Assembly (NCBI GenBank): GCA_900546005.1
Contig: URBJ01000041.1
Location: 1 to 19,702, forward strand
From: an uncultured Alistipes sp.
GTDB lineage: Bacteria > Bacteroidota > Bacteroidia > Bacteroidales > Rikenellaceae
DNA length: 19,702 nt
Direction of reading: 5' to 3'
In this document: in pieces, positions 5,641 to 13,819 of the stretch
Layout of the letters: every line of letters starts with the position of its first letter
Numbering within the stretch: the stretch's first letter is position 1
Program-made: the position numbers and the translations under genes
The notes under the pieces: generated by a model
Told to the model about the DNA's origin: nothing
Seen by the model: only the letters and a program-made list of their open reading frames with translations
Databases searched by the model: none

Positions 5641-7581
5641 ATGGAAAGAAATTACAAACTTCCTCGAGAAGGTGGTCTCGAACCGGGAGCCGATCCCGAA
5701 GATATCATCCGCAGATTTGAGAAAATACGTACCAACATTTTCGAAAACGAAGCGAGCGGAGCACAATACGTCGCTCAAGAGATTGCGGCCTGCATCCGTG
5801 AAAAGCAAGCCGAAGGAGAGATGTGCGTTTTGGGAATGACCACCGGCAAATCACCGGTCGGCCTGTTCCGGGCAATGGTTGACCTGCACAAACAGGGGTT
5901 GAGTTTCAGCAATGTCATTCTGTTCAGTCTGGACGAATTTTTTCCGATTGCGCCCGATGAGCTCCAAAGCCGAAACTACTCGATCCACGAAAATCTGTTG
6001 GACCACATCGACATAAAGCCCGAAAACATCCACATCCCCGATGGAACCCTCCCTCAAAATGAGGTGAGCGATTTCTGCCACAACTATGAGAACCTGATCG
6101 AAGAGTACGACGGCATCGATCTGATGGTTCTTGGTACAGGTGTAAAGGGACAGATCGGATTCAACGAACCGGGAACCTACCCCAATACCCGTACCCGTCT
6201 GGTCGCCCTCGGAAACGAAAGCCGCAAGGCAGCCGCATCGATCTTTTACGGCATAGAAAACGTGCCCCACAAGGCCATCACCATGGGATTGAAGACCATC
6301 ATGGATGCCAAACGGATCATCCTCATCGCATGGGGTGAAGAGAAAGCCCAAGTCATAGAGGATATCGTCGAGGGAGAACATCAACTGTTGGTTCCCGCCA
6401 CCTGCCTGCAAGAGCACAAAAACGTGGAGGTCGTTATCGACGAAGGTGCCGCTTCGCAGCTGACCCGCGTCAAGACCCCGTGGCTCGTCGGTCGTTGCCA
6501 ATGGCCGCCCCGGTTTATCCGGACCGCCGTGCTGTGGCTCTGTGATCAGGTCAAGAAACCGATTCTAAAACTGACCTATCAGGACTATGTCGACAACCGA
6601 CTCGGACAGCTGCTCGAAATTTCGGGCATGGTCTACGACGAAATCAACATACAGGTATTCAATGACCTGCAACACACGATTACTGGTTGGCCGGGCGGTA
6701 AGCCCAACGCCGACGACTCGACCCGTCCGGAACGAGCCAAACCGTTCCCGAAACGGGTTCTGATCTTCAGCCCCCACCCCGACGACGATGTCATTTCGAT
6801 GGGAGGAACCTTCCGTCGGCTGATCACTCAGGGACACGACGTGCATGTCGCTTACGAGACTTCGGGAAACATTGCCGTGCATGATGACGTGGTTCTTCAG
6901 ACCATCGATACGGCAAGAGAGTGCGGCTTCGAAGACAAATACGACGAAATCAAAGCCATCATCGACGGAAAGCGCAAAGGCGAACCCGAACCGCTGGCCC
7001 TGCGTCAACTGAAAGGGTCGATCCGCCGGGGCGAAGCCAAAGCCGCATGCCGCCACATGGGATTGAACGACAAAACCAACGTACACTTCCTGAACCTGCC
7101 CTTCTATGAAACGGGAGGGGTCAAGAAGGGCCTGCTGACCGATGCCGACATTTCGCGCGTCGTAGCACTGCTTCAGGAGCTCAAGCCGGATCAGATCTAC
7201 GCCGCCGGCGACCTCTCCGATCCGCATGGTACACACCGTACCTGCATCGAAGCCGTTCTCGAAGCGATGAACCAGATCCGGGATGAAGCGTGGACCAAGG
7301 AGTGCCGCTTCTGGCTGTATCGGGGCGCATGGCAGGAGTGGGACCTCGACATGGTGGACATGGCCGTACCGTTGAGCCCGGACGAAGTCATCCAGAAACG
7401 CCATGCCATCTACCGCCACCTCTCTCAGAAAGACGTCATGCCCTTCCCGGGTGAAGACAAGCGCGAATTCTGGCAACGGGCCGAAGAGCGGACCCAAAAC
7501 ACGGCACGCCTCTACGACAAACTCGGTATGGCAGAATATCAGGCCATCGAGGTATTCGTTCGCCTGCGGTTATTCAATTAG
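5641..7581 (+). CDS. NagB-like domain fused to PIG-L/LmbE-family deacetylase
   Basis: 646 aa, two domains. Residues about 20-275 are a glucosamine-6-phosphate isomerase/deaminase (NagB) fold: phosphate-loop-like TTGKSP (67-72), SLDEF (D98), GTGVKGQIGFNEPG (165-178) and PHKAITMGLKTIMDAK. Residues about 370-600 are a PIG-L zinc deacetylase: SPHPDDD (H379, D381, D382) and DPHGTH (H529, H532), the usual zinc and catalytic set. In the NagB half, positions equal to E. coli Asp141, His143 and Arg172 are K169, Q171 and I201, so deaminase activity is doubtful; D98 (Asp72), E176 (Glu148) and K235 (Lys208) remain. The deacetylase half looks active. Similar fusions are annotated in Bacteroides only as glucosamine-6-phosphate deaminase-like proteins. 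It is 31 bp upstream of an intact nagB in one operon. A role in deacetylating an N-acetyl amino sugar phosphate is inferred. ATG 5641 follows a predicted promoter. Confidence 0.9.
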   Translation: MERNYKLPREGGLEPGADPEDIIRRFEKIRTNIFENEASGAQYVAQEIAACIREKQAEGEMCVLGMTTGKSPVGLFRAMVDLHKQGLSFSNVILFSLDEFFPIAPDELQSRNYSIHENLLDHIDIKPENIHIPDGTLPQNEVSDFCHNYENLIEEYDGIDLMVLGTGVKGQIGFNEPGTYPNTRTRLVALGNESRKAAASIFYGIENVPHKAITMGLKTIMDAKRIILIAWGEEKAQVIEDIVEGEHQLLVPATCLQEHKNVEVVIDEGAASQLTRVKTPWLVGRCQWPPRFIRTAVLWLCDQVKKPILKLTYQDYVDNRLGQLLEISGMVYDEINIQVFNDLQHTITGWPGGKPNADDSTRPERAKPFPKRVLIFSPHPDDDVISMGGTFRRLITQGHDVHVAYETSGNIAVHDDVVLQTIDTARECGFEDKYDEIKAIIDGKRKGEPEPLALRQLKGSIRRGEAKAACRHMGLNDKTNVHFLNLPFYETGGVKKGLLTDADISRVVALLQELKPDQIYAAGDLSDPHGTHRTCIEAVLEAMNQIRDEAWTKECRFWLYRGAWQEWDLDMVDMAVPLSPDEVIQKRHAIYRHLSQKDVMPFPGEDKREFWQRAEERTQNTARLYDKLGMAEYQAIEVFVRLRLFN

Positions 7582-7612
7582 ATCTGAATTGTAAACATTA
7601 AAAACGATAAAC

Positions 7613-8425
7613 ATGAGAGTCATTATCGAACCGAACGGCGAACAGGTCTCTGCATGGGCCGCCGCCTACATCGTAAAACGGATCAACGAACACAACAGCC
7701 GCGAGACTCGCCCGTTCGTATTGGGTCTGCCTACGGGTTCCACTCCGCTGGGCACCTACAAGGCACTGATCGAATATAACAAAGCCGGGAAAGTATCGTT
7801 CGCCAATGTCGTCACGTTCAACATGGACGAGTATGTCGGCATCCCGAAAGATCACCCGGAAAGCTATCATTCGTTCATGTGGAACAACCTGTTCAGCCAC
7901 ATCGATATCAAACCCGAAAATGTCCATATTCTGAACGGAAATGCTCCGGATCTGTGCAAGGAGTGTGCAGATTACGAAGCTAAGATCGCAGCGGTCGGAG
8001 GCATCGACCTGTTCATGGGAGGAATCGGCCCCGACGGACACTTGGCGTTCAACGAGCCCTTCTCGTCCCTCAACTCGAAGACCCGGGTTAAATCCCTGAC
8101 GAAAGATACGATCATCGCCAACTCCCGCTTCTTCGGGGGCGATGTAAATCTGGTTCCGAAAACGGCCTTGACAGTGGGTGTCGGTACGGTTATGGCCGCC
8201 CGCGAAGTGATGATCCTCACGATGGGACACAACAAGGCCCGCGCACTGGCTGCCGGTGTCGAAGGTGCCTACAACCATCAGTGGACAATCAGTGCCCTGC
8301 AGATCCACCCGAAAGGGATCATCGTCTGCGACGAAGATGCCACCGATGAACTGAAGGTAGGAACCTACAAATACTTTAAAGATATCGAATCGGAGAATCT
8401 CGATCCGGCATCGCTGCTGAAATAG
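7613..8425 (+). CDS. nagB: Glucosamine-6-phosphate deaminase
   Basis: 270 aa, close to E. coli NagB (266). It converts glucosamine-6-phosphate to fructose-6-phosphate and ammonia in the cytoplasm, feeding amino sugars into glycolysis. All catalytic positions are present at the E. coli numbering: D72 in FNMDEYVG, and D141, H143, E148 in [11 protein letters not shown]. Phosphate-binding TGSTP (41-45), R172 (ANSRFF) and the lysine of GHNKA are intact. R158 and K160, which bind the allosteric activator GlcNAc-6-phosphate in E. coli, are also kept, so allosteric activation is plausible. It starts 31 bases after the fusion gene without a promoter between them, so the two are expected to be co-expressed. 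An intrinsic terminator follows 32 bases after the stop. Confidence 0.97.
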   Translation: MRVIIEPNGEQVSAWAAAYIVKRINEHNSRETRPFVLGLPTGSTPLGTYKALIEYNKAGKVSFANVVTFNMDEYVGIPKDHPESYHSFMWNNLFSHIDIKPENVHILNGNAPDLCKECADYEAKIAAVGGIDLFMGGIGPDGHLAFNEPFSSLNSKTRVKSLTKDTIIANSRFFGGDVNLVPKTALTVGVGTVMAAREVMILTMGHNKARALAAGVEGAYNHQWTISALQIHPKGIIVCDEDATDELKVGTYKYFKDIESENLDPASLLK

Positions 8426-8457
8426 TCCGTCCGAGGTCATTTTCAGTAAATCAGCAC

Positions 8458-8486
8458 AAAAGTTCCCGTAAAGCGGGAACTTTTTT
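8458..8486 (+). terminator. Intrinsic terminator after nagB
   Basis: AAAAGTTCCCG (8458-8468) pairs perfectly with CGGGAACTTTT (8474-8484) around loop TAAAG, followed by a run ending in six T (8481-8486). A strong terminator closing the amino-sugar operon. The next gene's -7 element begins only 3 bases later. Confidence 0.92.
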
Positions 8487-8488
8487 CG

Positions 8489-8496
8489 TATCTTTG
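8489..8496 (+). promoter_or_regulatory. -7 promoter element for ettA
   Basis: TATCTTTG is a perfect TAnnTTTG directly after the nagB terminator, 54 bp before the ettA ATG. The -33 region falls inside the terminator hairpin and has no clear TTG at 19-21 bp, so the promoter relies on its -7 box or on other contacts. Start site predicted near 8503. Confidence 0.65.
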
Positions 8497-8549
8497 CGTC
8501 TACGGAGTGATCCGGACAAAGATTTTCGAATACACACTACTATTATTTT

Positions 8550-10226
8550 ATGGCAGACGAAAAGATCATATTCTCGATGGTGGGGGTCAGCAAAACCTTC
8601 ACCAACCAGAAAAAAGTTTTAAATAACATCTACCTCTCGTTCTTCTACGGAGCCAAGATCGGCATCATCGGATTGAACGGATCGGGGAAATCGACCCTGA
8701 TGAAGATCATCGCCGGCATCGATCCGAACTTTCAGGGAGAGGTGGTTTTTTCGCCCGGTTATACAGTAGGTTACCTCGAACAGGAGCCTCAGCTTGATGA
8801 CTCGAAGACCGTCCGCGAGGTGGTCGAAGAGGGGTGTGCCGATGTCGTGGCCCTGTTGAAAGAGTATGAAGAGGTCAATGCCCGGTTCATGGAGCCGATG
8901 GATGACGACGAAATGAACCGTCTGATCGAACGGCAGGGAGAGCTGACCGAACAGATCGACCACAAAAACGGCTGGGAACTTGACGCGACACTCGAGCGGG
9001 CCATGGATGCCTTGCGTTGTCCGGATGCCGACATGCCGATCAAGAATCTGTCGGGAGGAGAACGTCGCCGGGTCGCTTTATGCCGTCTGTTGCTTCAGCA
9101 GCCCGACGTACTGCTACTCGACGAGCCGACCAACCACCTCGACGCCGAAAGCATCGACTGGCTCGAACAACACCTGCGCCAATACAAAGGAACAGTCATT
9201 GCCGTAACACACGACCGCTACTTCCTCGATAACGTAGCCGGATGGATCCTCGAGCTCGATCGCGGAGAGGGCATTCCGTGGAAGGGGAATTACAGCAGCT
9301 GGCTCGAGCAGAAATCGAACCGACTCGCGATGGAGGAGAAGCAGGAGAGCAAACGCCGCAAAACGCTCGAACGGGAGTTGGAGTGGGTCCGGATGGCCCC
9401 GTCGGCACGTCATGCCAAAAGCAAAGCCCGACTGTCGGCCTACGACAAGCTGTTGAACGAAGACACGAAACAGAAGGAGGAGAAACTCGAAATATTCATT
9501 CCAAACGGTCCGCGTCTGGGAGATGTGGTCATCGAGGCTCATGACGTATCGATGGGATATGGCGATCGGTTGTTGTACGAGCATCTGAACTTTTCGCTGC
9601 CTCCGGCCGGAATCGTCGGCGTGATCGGAGCGAACGGGACCGGAAAAACGACGCTCTTCCGACTGATCATGGGACTCGAAAAACCGCTCAGCGGCTCTTT
9701 CCGCATAGGGGAAACCGTCAAAATCGCCTATGTCGATCAGCAGCACGCCTCGATCGATCCCGAGAAAACGGTCTATCAGGTGATCTCACAGGACAGCGAG
9801 ATCATCCAACTCGGAGGCCGCAGCATCAATGCTCGGGCCTACGTTTCGCGATTCAATTTCAGCGGAGCCGACCAAGAGAAAAAATGCGGTGTTCTTTCGG
9901 GTGGTGAGCGCAACCGGCTTCATCTGGCCCTCGCCCTGAAGGAGGAGGGAAACGTATTGCTGCTCGACGAGCCGACCAACGACATCGACGTCAATACGCT
10001 CCGCGCACTGGAAGAGGGATTGAACGACTTTGCGGGGTGTGCCGTCGTGATCTCGCACGACCGCTGGTTCCTGGATCGAATTGCAACTCATATTTTAGCA
10101 TTCGAGGGGGACTCACAGGTGGTCTTCTTCGAGGGATCGTACAGCGAGTACGAAGAGAACAAGCGAAAACGGTTGGGCGACAACCAGCCGCACCGGGTCA
10201 AGTACCGCAAATTGCTGGCCGACTGA
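8550..10226 (+). CDS. ettA: Energy-dependent translational throttle protein EttA (ABC-F ATPase)
   Basis: 558 aa; E. coli EttA has 555. Two ABC ATPase cassettes without membrane spans. Cassette 1: Walker A GLNGSGKST (41-49), signature LSGGE (167-171), Walker B LLLDEPTNHLD (D191, E192). Between them is the arm subdomain (about 95-140). Cassette 2 has GANGTGKTT, LSGGERNRLHLA, LLLDEPTNDID and a switch-type SHDRWFLDRIATHIL. The inter-domain linker contains the EttA-type SARHAKSKARLSAYDKL and FIPNGPRLGD. EttA binds the ribosomal E site and gates the first elongation cycle according to the ADP/ATP ratio. The extended similarity and arm make EttA more likely than a resistance ABC-F. It leads a cluster with hisS 60 bp downstream. 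Start ATG 8550 gives MADEKIIFSMVGVSKTF. Confidence 0.93.
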   Translation: MADEKIIFSMVGVSKTFTNQKKVLNNIYLSFFYGAKIGIIGLNGSGKSTLMKIIAGIDPNFQGEVVFSPGYTVGYLEQEPQLDDSKTVREVVEEGCADVVALLKEYEEVNARFMEPMDDDEMNRLIERQGELTEQIDHKNGWELDATLERAMDALRCPDADMPIKNLSGGERRRVALCRLLLQQPDVLLLDEPTNHLDAESIDWLEQHLRQYKGTVIAVTHDRYFLDNVAGWILELDRGEGIPWKGNYSSWLEQKSNRLAMEEKQESKRRKTLERELEWVRMAPSARHAKSKARLSAYDKLLNEDTKQKEEKLEIFIPNGPRLGDVVIEAHDVSMGYGDRLLYEHLNFSLPPAGIVGVIGANGTGKTTLFRLIMGLEKPLSGSFRIGETVKIAYVDQQHASIDPEKTVYQVISQDSEIIQLGGRSINARAYVSRFNFSGADQEKKCGVLSGGERNRLHLALALKEEGNVLLLDEPTNDIDVNTLRALEEGLNDFAGCAVVISHDRWFLDRIATHILAFEGDSQVVFFEGSYSEYEENKRKRLGDNQPHRVKYRKLLAD

Positions 10227-10249
10227 CGCACTGCAATCGACATTTTATA

Positions 10250-10272
10250 ATTACCTTATAAATATAAGTAAT
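10250..10272. repeat. AT-rich imperfect dyad between ettA and hisS
   Basis: ATTAC-C-TTATA (10250-10260) and TATAAGTAAT (10263-10272) are inverted copies differing by one extra C, around a 2-base centre. The centre is too tight for a stable RNA hairpin, so if functional it is a DNA dyad (protein site) just upstream of the hisS start. No clear TAnnTTTG promoter lies in this gap. Confidence 0.35.
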
Positions 10273-10286
10273 CGACACATAAGCAT

Positions 10287-11657
10287 ATGGCACAAAAACC
10301 ATCTATTCCGAAGGGCACCCGTGATTTCGGACCGGAGGAGATGATCAAACGAACCTACATTTTCGATACGATAAAAAGCGTTTTCCACACCTACGGATTT
10401 CTTCCGTTGGAGACCCCGGCCATGGAGAACCTCTCCACGCTGTTGGGCAAATACGGAGACGAGGGAGACAAACTGCTCTTCAAAGTACTCAACTCCGGTG
10501 ACTTCTTCAAAGGGGTGGACGCCGCTGACCTCAACGAAGAGAAACGCAACCTGTTGGCTACGAAGATCTGCGAAAAGGGACTGCGCTACGACCTGACGGT
10601 ACCCTTTGCGCGCTATGTCGTGCAGCACCAGAGCGAGATTGCCTTTCCGTTCCGTCGTTACCAGATTCAACCCGTATGGCGGGCCGACCGTCCGCAAAAA
10701 GGTCGTTACCGGGAGTTCTATCAATGCGACGTGGACATCATCGGCAGCCGGAGTCTGGTCAACGAAGTGGAGCTGATCGAGATCGTCTCCGAAGTGTTCC
10801 GCAAGCTCGGAATCCGGATTACGCTCAAGATGAACAACCGGAAAATTCTGTACGGCATTGCGGAGACCATCGGACATGCCGACAAGATGATCGATATCAC
10901 CGTCGCCATCGACAAGCTCGAAAAGATCGGATTGGAAGCTGTCGAGGAGGAGCTGAGCACGAAAGGCATTTCGGAAGAGTCGATCGCCGCACTCCGTCCT
11001 ATTCTCTCCCTCAGCGGCTCGTACAGCGAAAAACTCGCTGCCCTGCGCAAAATCATCGGCGGAAGCGAGACGGGGGTAAAGGGAATCGAAGAGATGGAAA
11101 CGATCTTTGCACTCACCGAGAAGATCGGCACGGATCTGGATATTGACCTCGACCTGTCACTGGCACGGGGGTTGAATTACTATACGGGTGCTATCTTCGA
11201 GGTGAAGGCCCGCGACTTTGCCATCGGAAGCATCTGCGGAGGTGGCCGATACGACGATCTGACCGGCATCTTCGGTATGCCCAACGTCTCGGGCGTGGGA
11301 ATCTCGTTCGGTGCCGACCGTATCTACGACGTCATGTGCGGTCTGAATCTGTTCCCGACCGATAGCGGCATGACGGCACGCGCCTTGTTCCTGAATCTCG
11401 GTGGCGAGGAGCTGACCGCATCGCTGATTGAGCTCAAAAAACTCCGGTCGATGGGTATCCCCTGCGAAATCTACCCCGACAACGCCAAAATGAAGAAACA
11501 GATGGAGTATGCCAACCGTCGGGCCATTCCGTATGTGATCATCATCGGAAGCGACGAACGGGCTTCGGGACAGGTTTCCCTGAAAAACATGGTTTCGGGA
11601 GAGCAAAAAACGATACCGACAGATGCGCTCCCCGAATATTTAGCGGTCCGTGAGTAA
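10287..11657 (+). CDS. hisS: Histidyl-tRNA synthetase
   Basis: 456 aa, class II synthetase that charges tRNA-His. The opening [12 protein letters not shown] (8-19) is the HisRS motif 1 region. [12 protein letters not shown] (99-110) and motif 2 [20 protein letters not shown] (123-142) through FYQCD are present. The histidine-specific [13 protein letters not shown] (294-306) and the motif 3 region GGGRYDDL (318-325) with [11 protein letters not shown] follow. The C-terminal anticodon-binding domain covers about 365-456. It is slightly longer than E. coli HisRS (424), as usual in this phylum. The real HisRS motifs rule out HisZ. Probably co-transcribed with ettA (60 bp) and the protease gene that follows after 29 bp. 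Confidence 0.97.
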   Translation: MAQKPSIPKGTRDFGPEEMIKRTYIFDTIKSVFHTYGFLPLETPAMENLSTLLGKYGDEGDKLLFKVLNSGDFFKGVDAADLNEEKRNLLATKICEKGLRYDLTVPFARYVVQHQSEIAFPFRRYQIQPVWRADRPQKGRYREFYQCDVDIIGSRSLVNEVELIEIVSEVFRKLGIRITLKMNNRKILYGIAETIGHADKMIDITVAIDKLEKIGLEAVEEELSTKGISEESIAALRPILSLSGSYSEKLAALRKIIGGSETGVKGIEEMETIFALTEKIGTDLDIDLDLSLARGLNYYTGAIFEVKARDFAIGSICGGGRYDDLTGIFGMPNVSGVGISFGADRIYDVMCGLNLFPTDSGMTARALFLNLGGEELTASLIELKKLRSMGIPCEIYPDNAKMKKQMEYANRRAIPYVIIIGSDERASGQVSLKNMVSGEQKTIPTDALPEYLAVRE

Positions 11658-11686
11658 CGGCACCCGGACAATATTTTGACACGACG

Positions 11687-13279
11687 ATGAAAGGAACGTT
11701 TTATAATTGGATTATTGCGTGTTTGATTGCAATCCCCATGTGGTGCGGTGCACAAGTCAAGCCTAACGACGACCCGGCCCGCAACCTGCAAAAATTCAAC
11801 CAGTTTTACCGCTATTTAAACGGAATGTACATCGATACGGTCCACAATGCGGCACTGATCGAGAGTGCCATCCGTAGTGTACTGTCCCAACTCGACCCCC
11901 ACTCGACCTACATAACGGCCGAAGAGATGGTCTCGGTCAAGGAGACCTTCGGAGGAAGCTTTAGCGGAATAGGCATCGAATTCAACATCCTGAACGATAC
12001 GATCATCGTCGTAAACGTCATCTCGGGAGGACCTTCGGAAAAGGTGGGTCTGCAGCCGAACGACAAGATCATTGCGGTCGACGGAAAGCCTTCGATCGGG
12101 GTTAAACAGACAGACGTACCGAAACTTCTCAGGGGACCCAAAGGCACACAAGTTTCGCTCACTGTCGCAAGACATGGCGAGCAGGAGCCGCTGGAGTTTC
12201 TGATCGTCCGCGACAACATTCCGATCAATACGGTAGATGCCGCCTATATGGTGAATCCGACAACCGGATACGTCCGGGTCAACCGCTTTGCCGACAACAC
12301 CTATCGCGAACTCTTCGAAGCGGTCGAGAAGATGGACAAACCGGAAGCCCTGATCCTCGATCTGCGAAACAACGGAGGTGGCACAATGGATGCCGCCATT
12401 GCCATGAGCAACTTTTTCCTGCCTCAAGGATCGCTGATCATTTCGACCGAAGGGATGAAGGTCCCGACCTCCCGTTACGCCGCAAAAGTCGACGGAGTCT
12501 TCACCAAAGGGAAGGTTATCGTGCTGATCAATGAGAGCTCCGCATCGAGTAGCGAGATCGTTGCCGGAGCGATACAGGACTGGGATCGAGGTCTGCTGAT
12601 CGGCCGCCGATCCTTTGGGAAAGGGCTCGTCCAGACCCAATTCCCGCTCTCCGACGGATCGGCCGTACGGCTCACGGTATCCCGCTACCACACCCCCTCG
12701 GGACGAGCTATCCAACGGCCCTACGAAAACGGAAGAAGCGACCTCTATTACGAAGATTTCAACAAACGATTCACTGCACCGAACGACTCCCTTCCCACTG
12801 ATTCAACGCAAATCTATCGAACCCTCCGCAGCGGACGCACGGTGTATGGAGGAGGTGGCATCACTCCCGACATTATCGTTCCGGTCGACACGACCTCCTA
12901 CACGAAATATTGGGGCGACCTGATCCGAAAAGGAGTTATCGAGGATTTCATCATCGACTACTTGGATAAAAACAGAGCGGACATTACCGCACGCTATCCG
13001 GATCCAGACCGCTACATCGAGGAGTTCTCCGTAACGGACGAAATGTTAGATAAACTCGTGGCAGCAGCCGACACGGCCGGGATTGCACCCGATCCACAAG
13101 CGCTTGAAACCTCAAGGCTTCTGATCTGCACCCAACTGAAAGCGTCGATCGCCCAAAAGATCTGGACAGTGAACGAGTTCTACCGCGTGGTCAACAAAGA
13201 GAACGATCCCGTATTCGCCAAGGCACTCGAGGTGTTGGATCATTGGGACGAATACAGCAAGGGATTGATCTCGGAGTGA
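11687..13279 (+). CDS. Exported S41-family C-terminal processing peptidase (CtpA/Prc type)
   Basis: 530 aa. The signal peptide is MKGTFYNWIIACLIAIPMW with probable cleavage after CGA (residue 22); no good lipobox. A short N-terminal helical region (about 28-85) includes LDPHSTYI, then a PDZ domain (about 88-175, GIGIEFN...GLQPNDKIIAVDG), then the S41 catalytic domain (about 190-390). The catalytic pair is S287 in NESSASSSEIVAGA and K312 in SFGKGLVQ, 25 residues apart as in E. coli Prc, with Q316 in the third position. GGGITPDI marks the end of the peptidase core, and a roughly 140-residue helical tail follows. Such proteases cut C-termini of periplasmic or cell-envelope proteins. The gene follows hisS by 29 bp; no functional link is known to me. 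Downstream is a promoter for the DUF3276 gene. Confidence 0.94.
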   Translation: MKGTFYNWIIACLIAIPMWCGAQVKPNDDPARNLQKFNQFYRYLNGMYIDTVHNAALIESAIRSVLSQLDPHSTYITAEEMVSVKETFGGSFSGIGIEFNILNDTIIVVNVISGGPSEKVGLQPNDKIIAVDGKPSIGVKQTDVPKLLRGPKGTQVSLTVARHGEQEPLEFLIVRDNIPINTVDAAYMVNPTTGYVRVNRFADNTYRELFEAVEKMDKPEALILDLRNNGGGTMDAAIAMSNFFLPQGSLIISTEGMKVPTSRYAAKVDGVFTKGKVIVLINESSASSSEIVAGAIQDWDRGLLIGRRSFGKGLVQTQFPLSDGSAVRLTVSRYHTPSGRAIQRPYENGRSDLYYEDFNKRFTAPNDSLPTDSTQIYRTLRSGRTVYGGGGITPDIIVPVDTTSYTKYWGDLIRKGVIEDFIIDYLDKNRADITARYPDPDRYIEEFSVTDEMLDKLVAAADTAGIAPDPQALETSRLLICTQLKASIAQKIWTVNEFYRVVNKENDPVFAKALEVLDHWDEYSKGLISE

Positions 13280-13316
13280 TGAAAATCGCTGTAAATTGTT
13301 TATCTTTCGTTCGAAA

Positions 13317-13348
13317 TTTGGTAAAACCCCATTTTATTCCTAACTTTA
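13317..13348 (+). promoter_or_regulatory. Predicted promoter of the DUF3276 gene
   Basis: TTTG (13317-13320), 20-bp spacer, TAACTTTA (13341-13348), 7 of 8 bases of TAnnTTTG, 29 bp before the ATG. A second similar box, TATCTTTC (13301-13308), lies upstream but lacks a TTG at the correct distance. Confidence 0.55.
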
Positions 13349-13377
13349 AACTCAATAGCTAAAACAAACACCGAAGC

Positions 13378-13737
13378 ATGAACAATTTTGAAATCAAACG
13401 GGACAAAGATCTCGACGAAGGAGCGGAAGAGATCTACTCGAAAGTTGTCAGAGCAGGAAGAAGAACCTATTTCTTCGACGTAAAGGCCACCCGAAACGAC
13501 GACTACTACATCACCGTAACGGAGAGCCGCAAAAAAACCGAAAAGGATGGACGTTTTTCGTTCGAGAAACATAAAATCCATCTCTACAAAGAGGATTTCT
13601 GTAAATTCAGCGAAGGATTCGAAGAGGTTGTCCGCTTCATCCGGGAACACAAACCGGAGTGTTTCCGTCCCGACGGAAGCGCGATCTCTAACTACCCCTC
13701 GGCAACAGACGAGAACGAAACTTCCGACGAACAATAG
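13378..13737 (+). CDS. DUF3276 protein, PUR-alpha-like nucleic-acid-binding protein
   Basis: 119 aa, small charged soluble protein with one PUR-type repeat (about residues 17-95). It starts EIYSKVVRAGRRTYFFDVKATRNDDYY and carries the ITVTESRKK strand and a C-terminal helix segment VVRFIREHKPE. This matches the bacterial DUF3276/PUR family found in Bacteroidota and spirochaetes, whose characterised member binds single-stranded DNA/RNA as a dimer. The C-terminal 20 residues are acidic and disordered-looking (DENETSDEQ). Cellular role in this phylum is not established. It has its own promoter and a strong terminator 24 bp after the stop, so it is probably monocistronic. Confidence 0.85.
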   Translation: MNNFEIKRDKDLDEGAEEIYSKVVRAGRRTYFFDVKATRNDDYYITVTESRKKTEKDGRFSFEKHKIHLYKEDFCKFSEGFEEVVRFIREHKPECFRPDGSAISNYPSATDENETSDEQ

Positions 13738-13760
13738 GGCCAGACAATTTCAGGAATATA

Positions 13761-13789
13761 AAGACGCCTTCGCGACAAGGCGTCTTTTT
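13761..13789 (+). terminator. Intrinsic terminator after the DUF3276 gene
   Basis: AAGACGCCTT (13761-13770) pairs perfectly with AAGGCGTCTT (13777-13786), loop CGCGAC, followed by T to 13789. It ends only 30 bp before the mnmA start, leaving little room for an mnmA promoter. Confidence 0.9.
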
Positions 13790-13819
13790 CATTATCGAAC
13801 GGCTTCGGAGCCAGAAAAC

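Noticed and set aside
13547..13819. In-frame upstream extension of mnmA
   Set aside because: It would overlap the DUF3276 gene and read through its terminator; the PP-loop protein starts properly at 13820.
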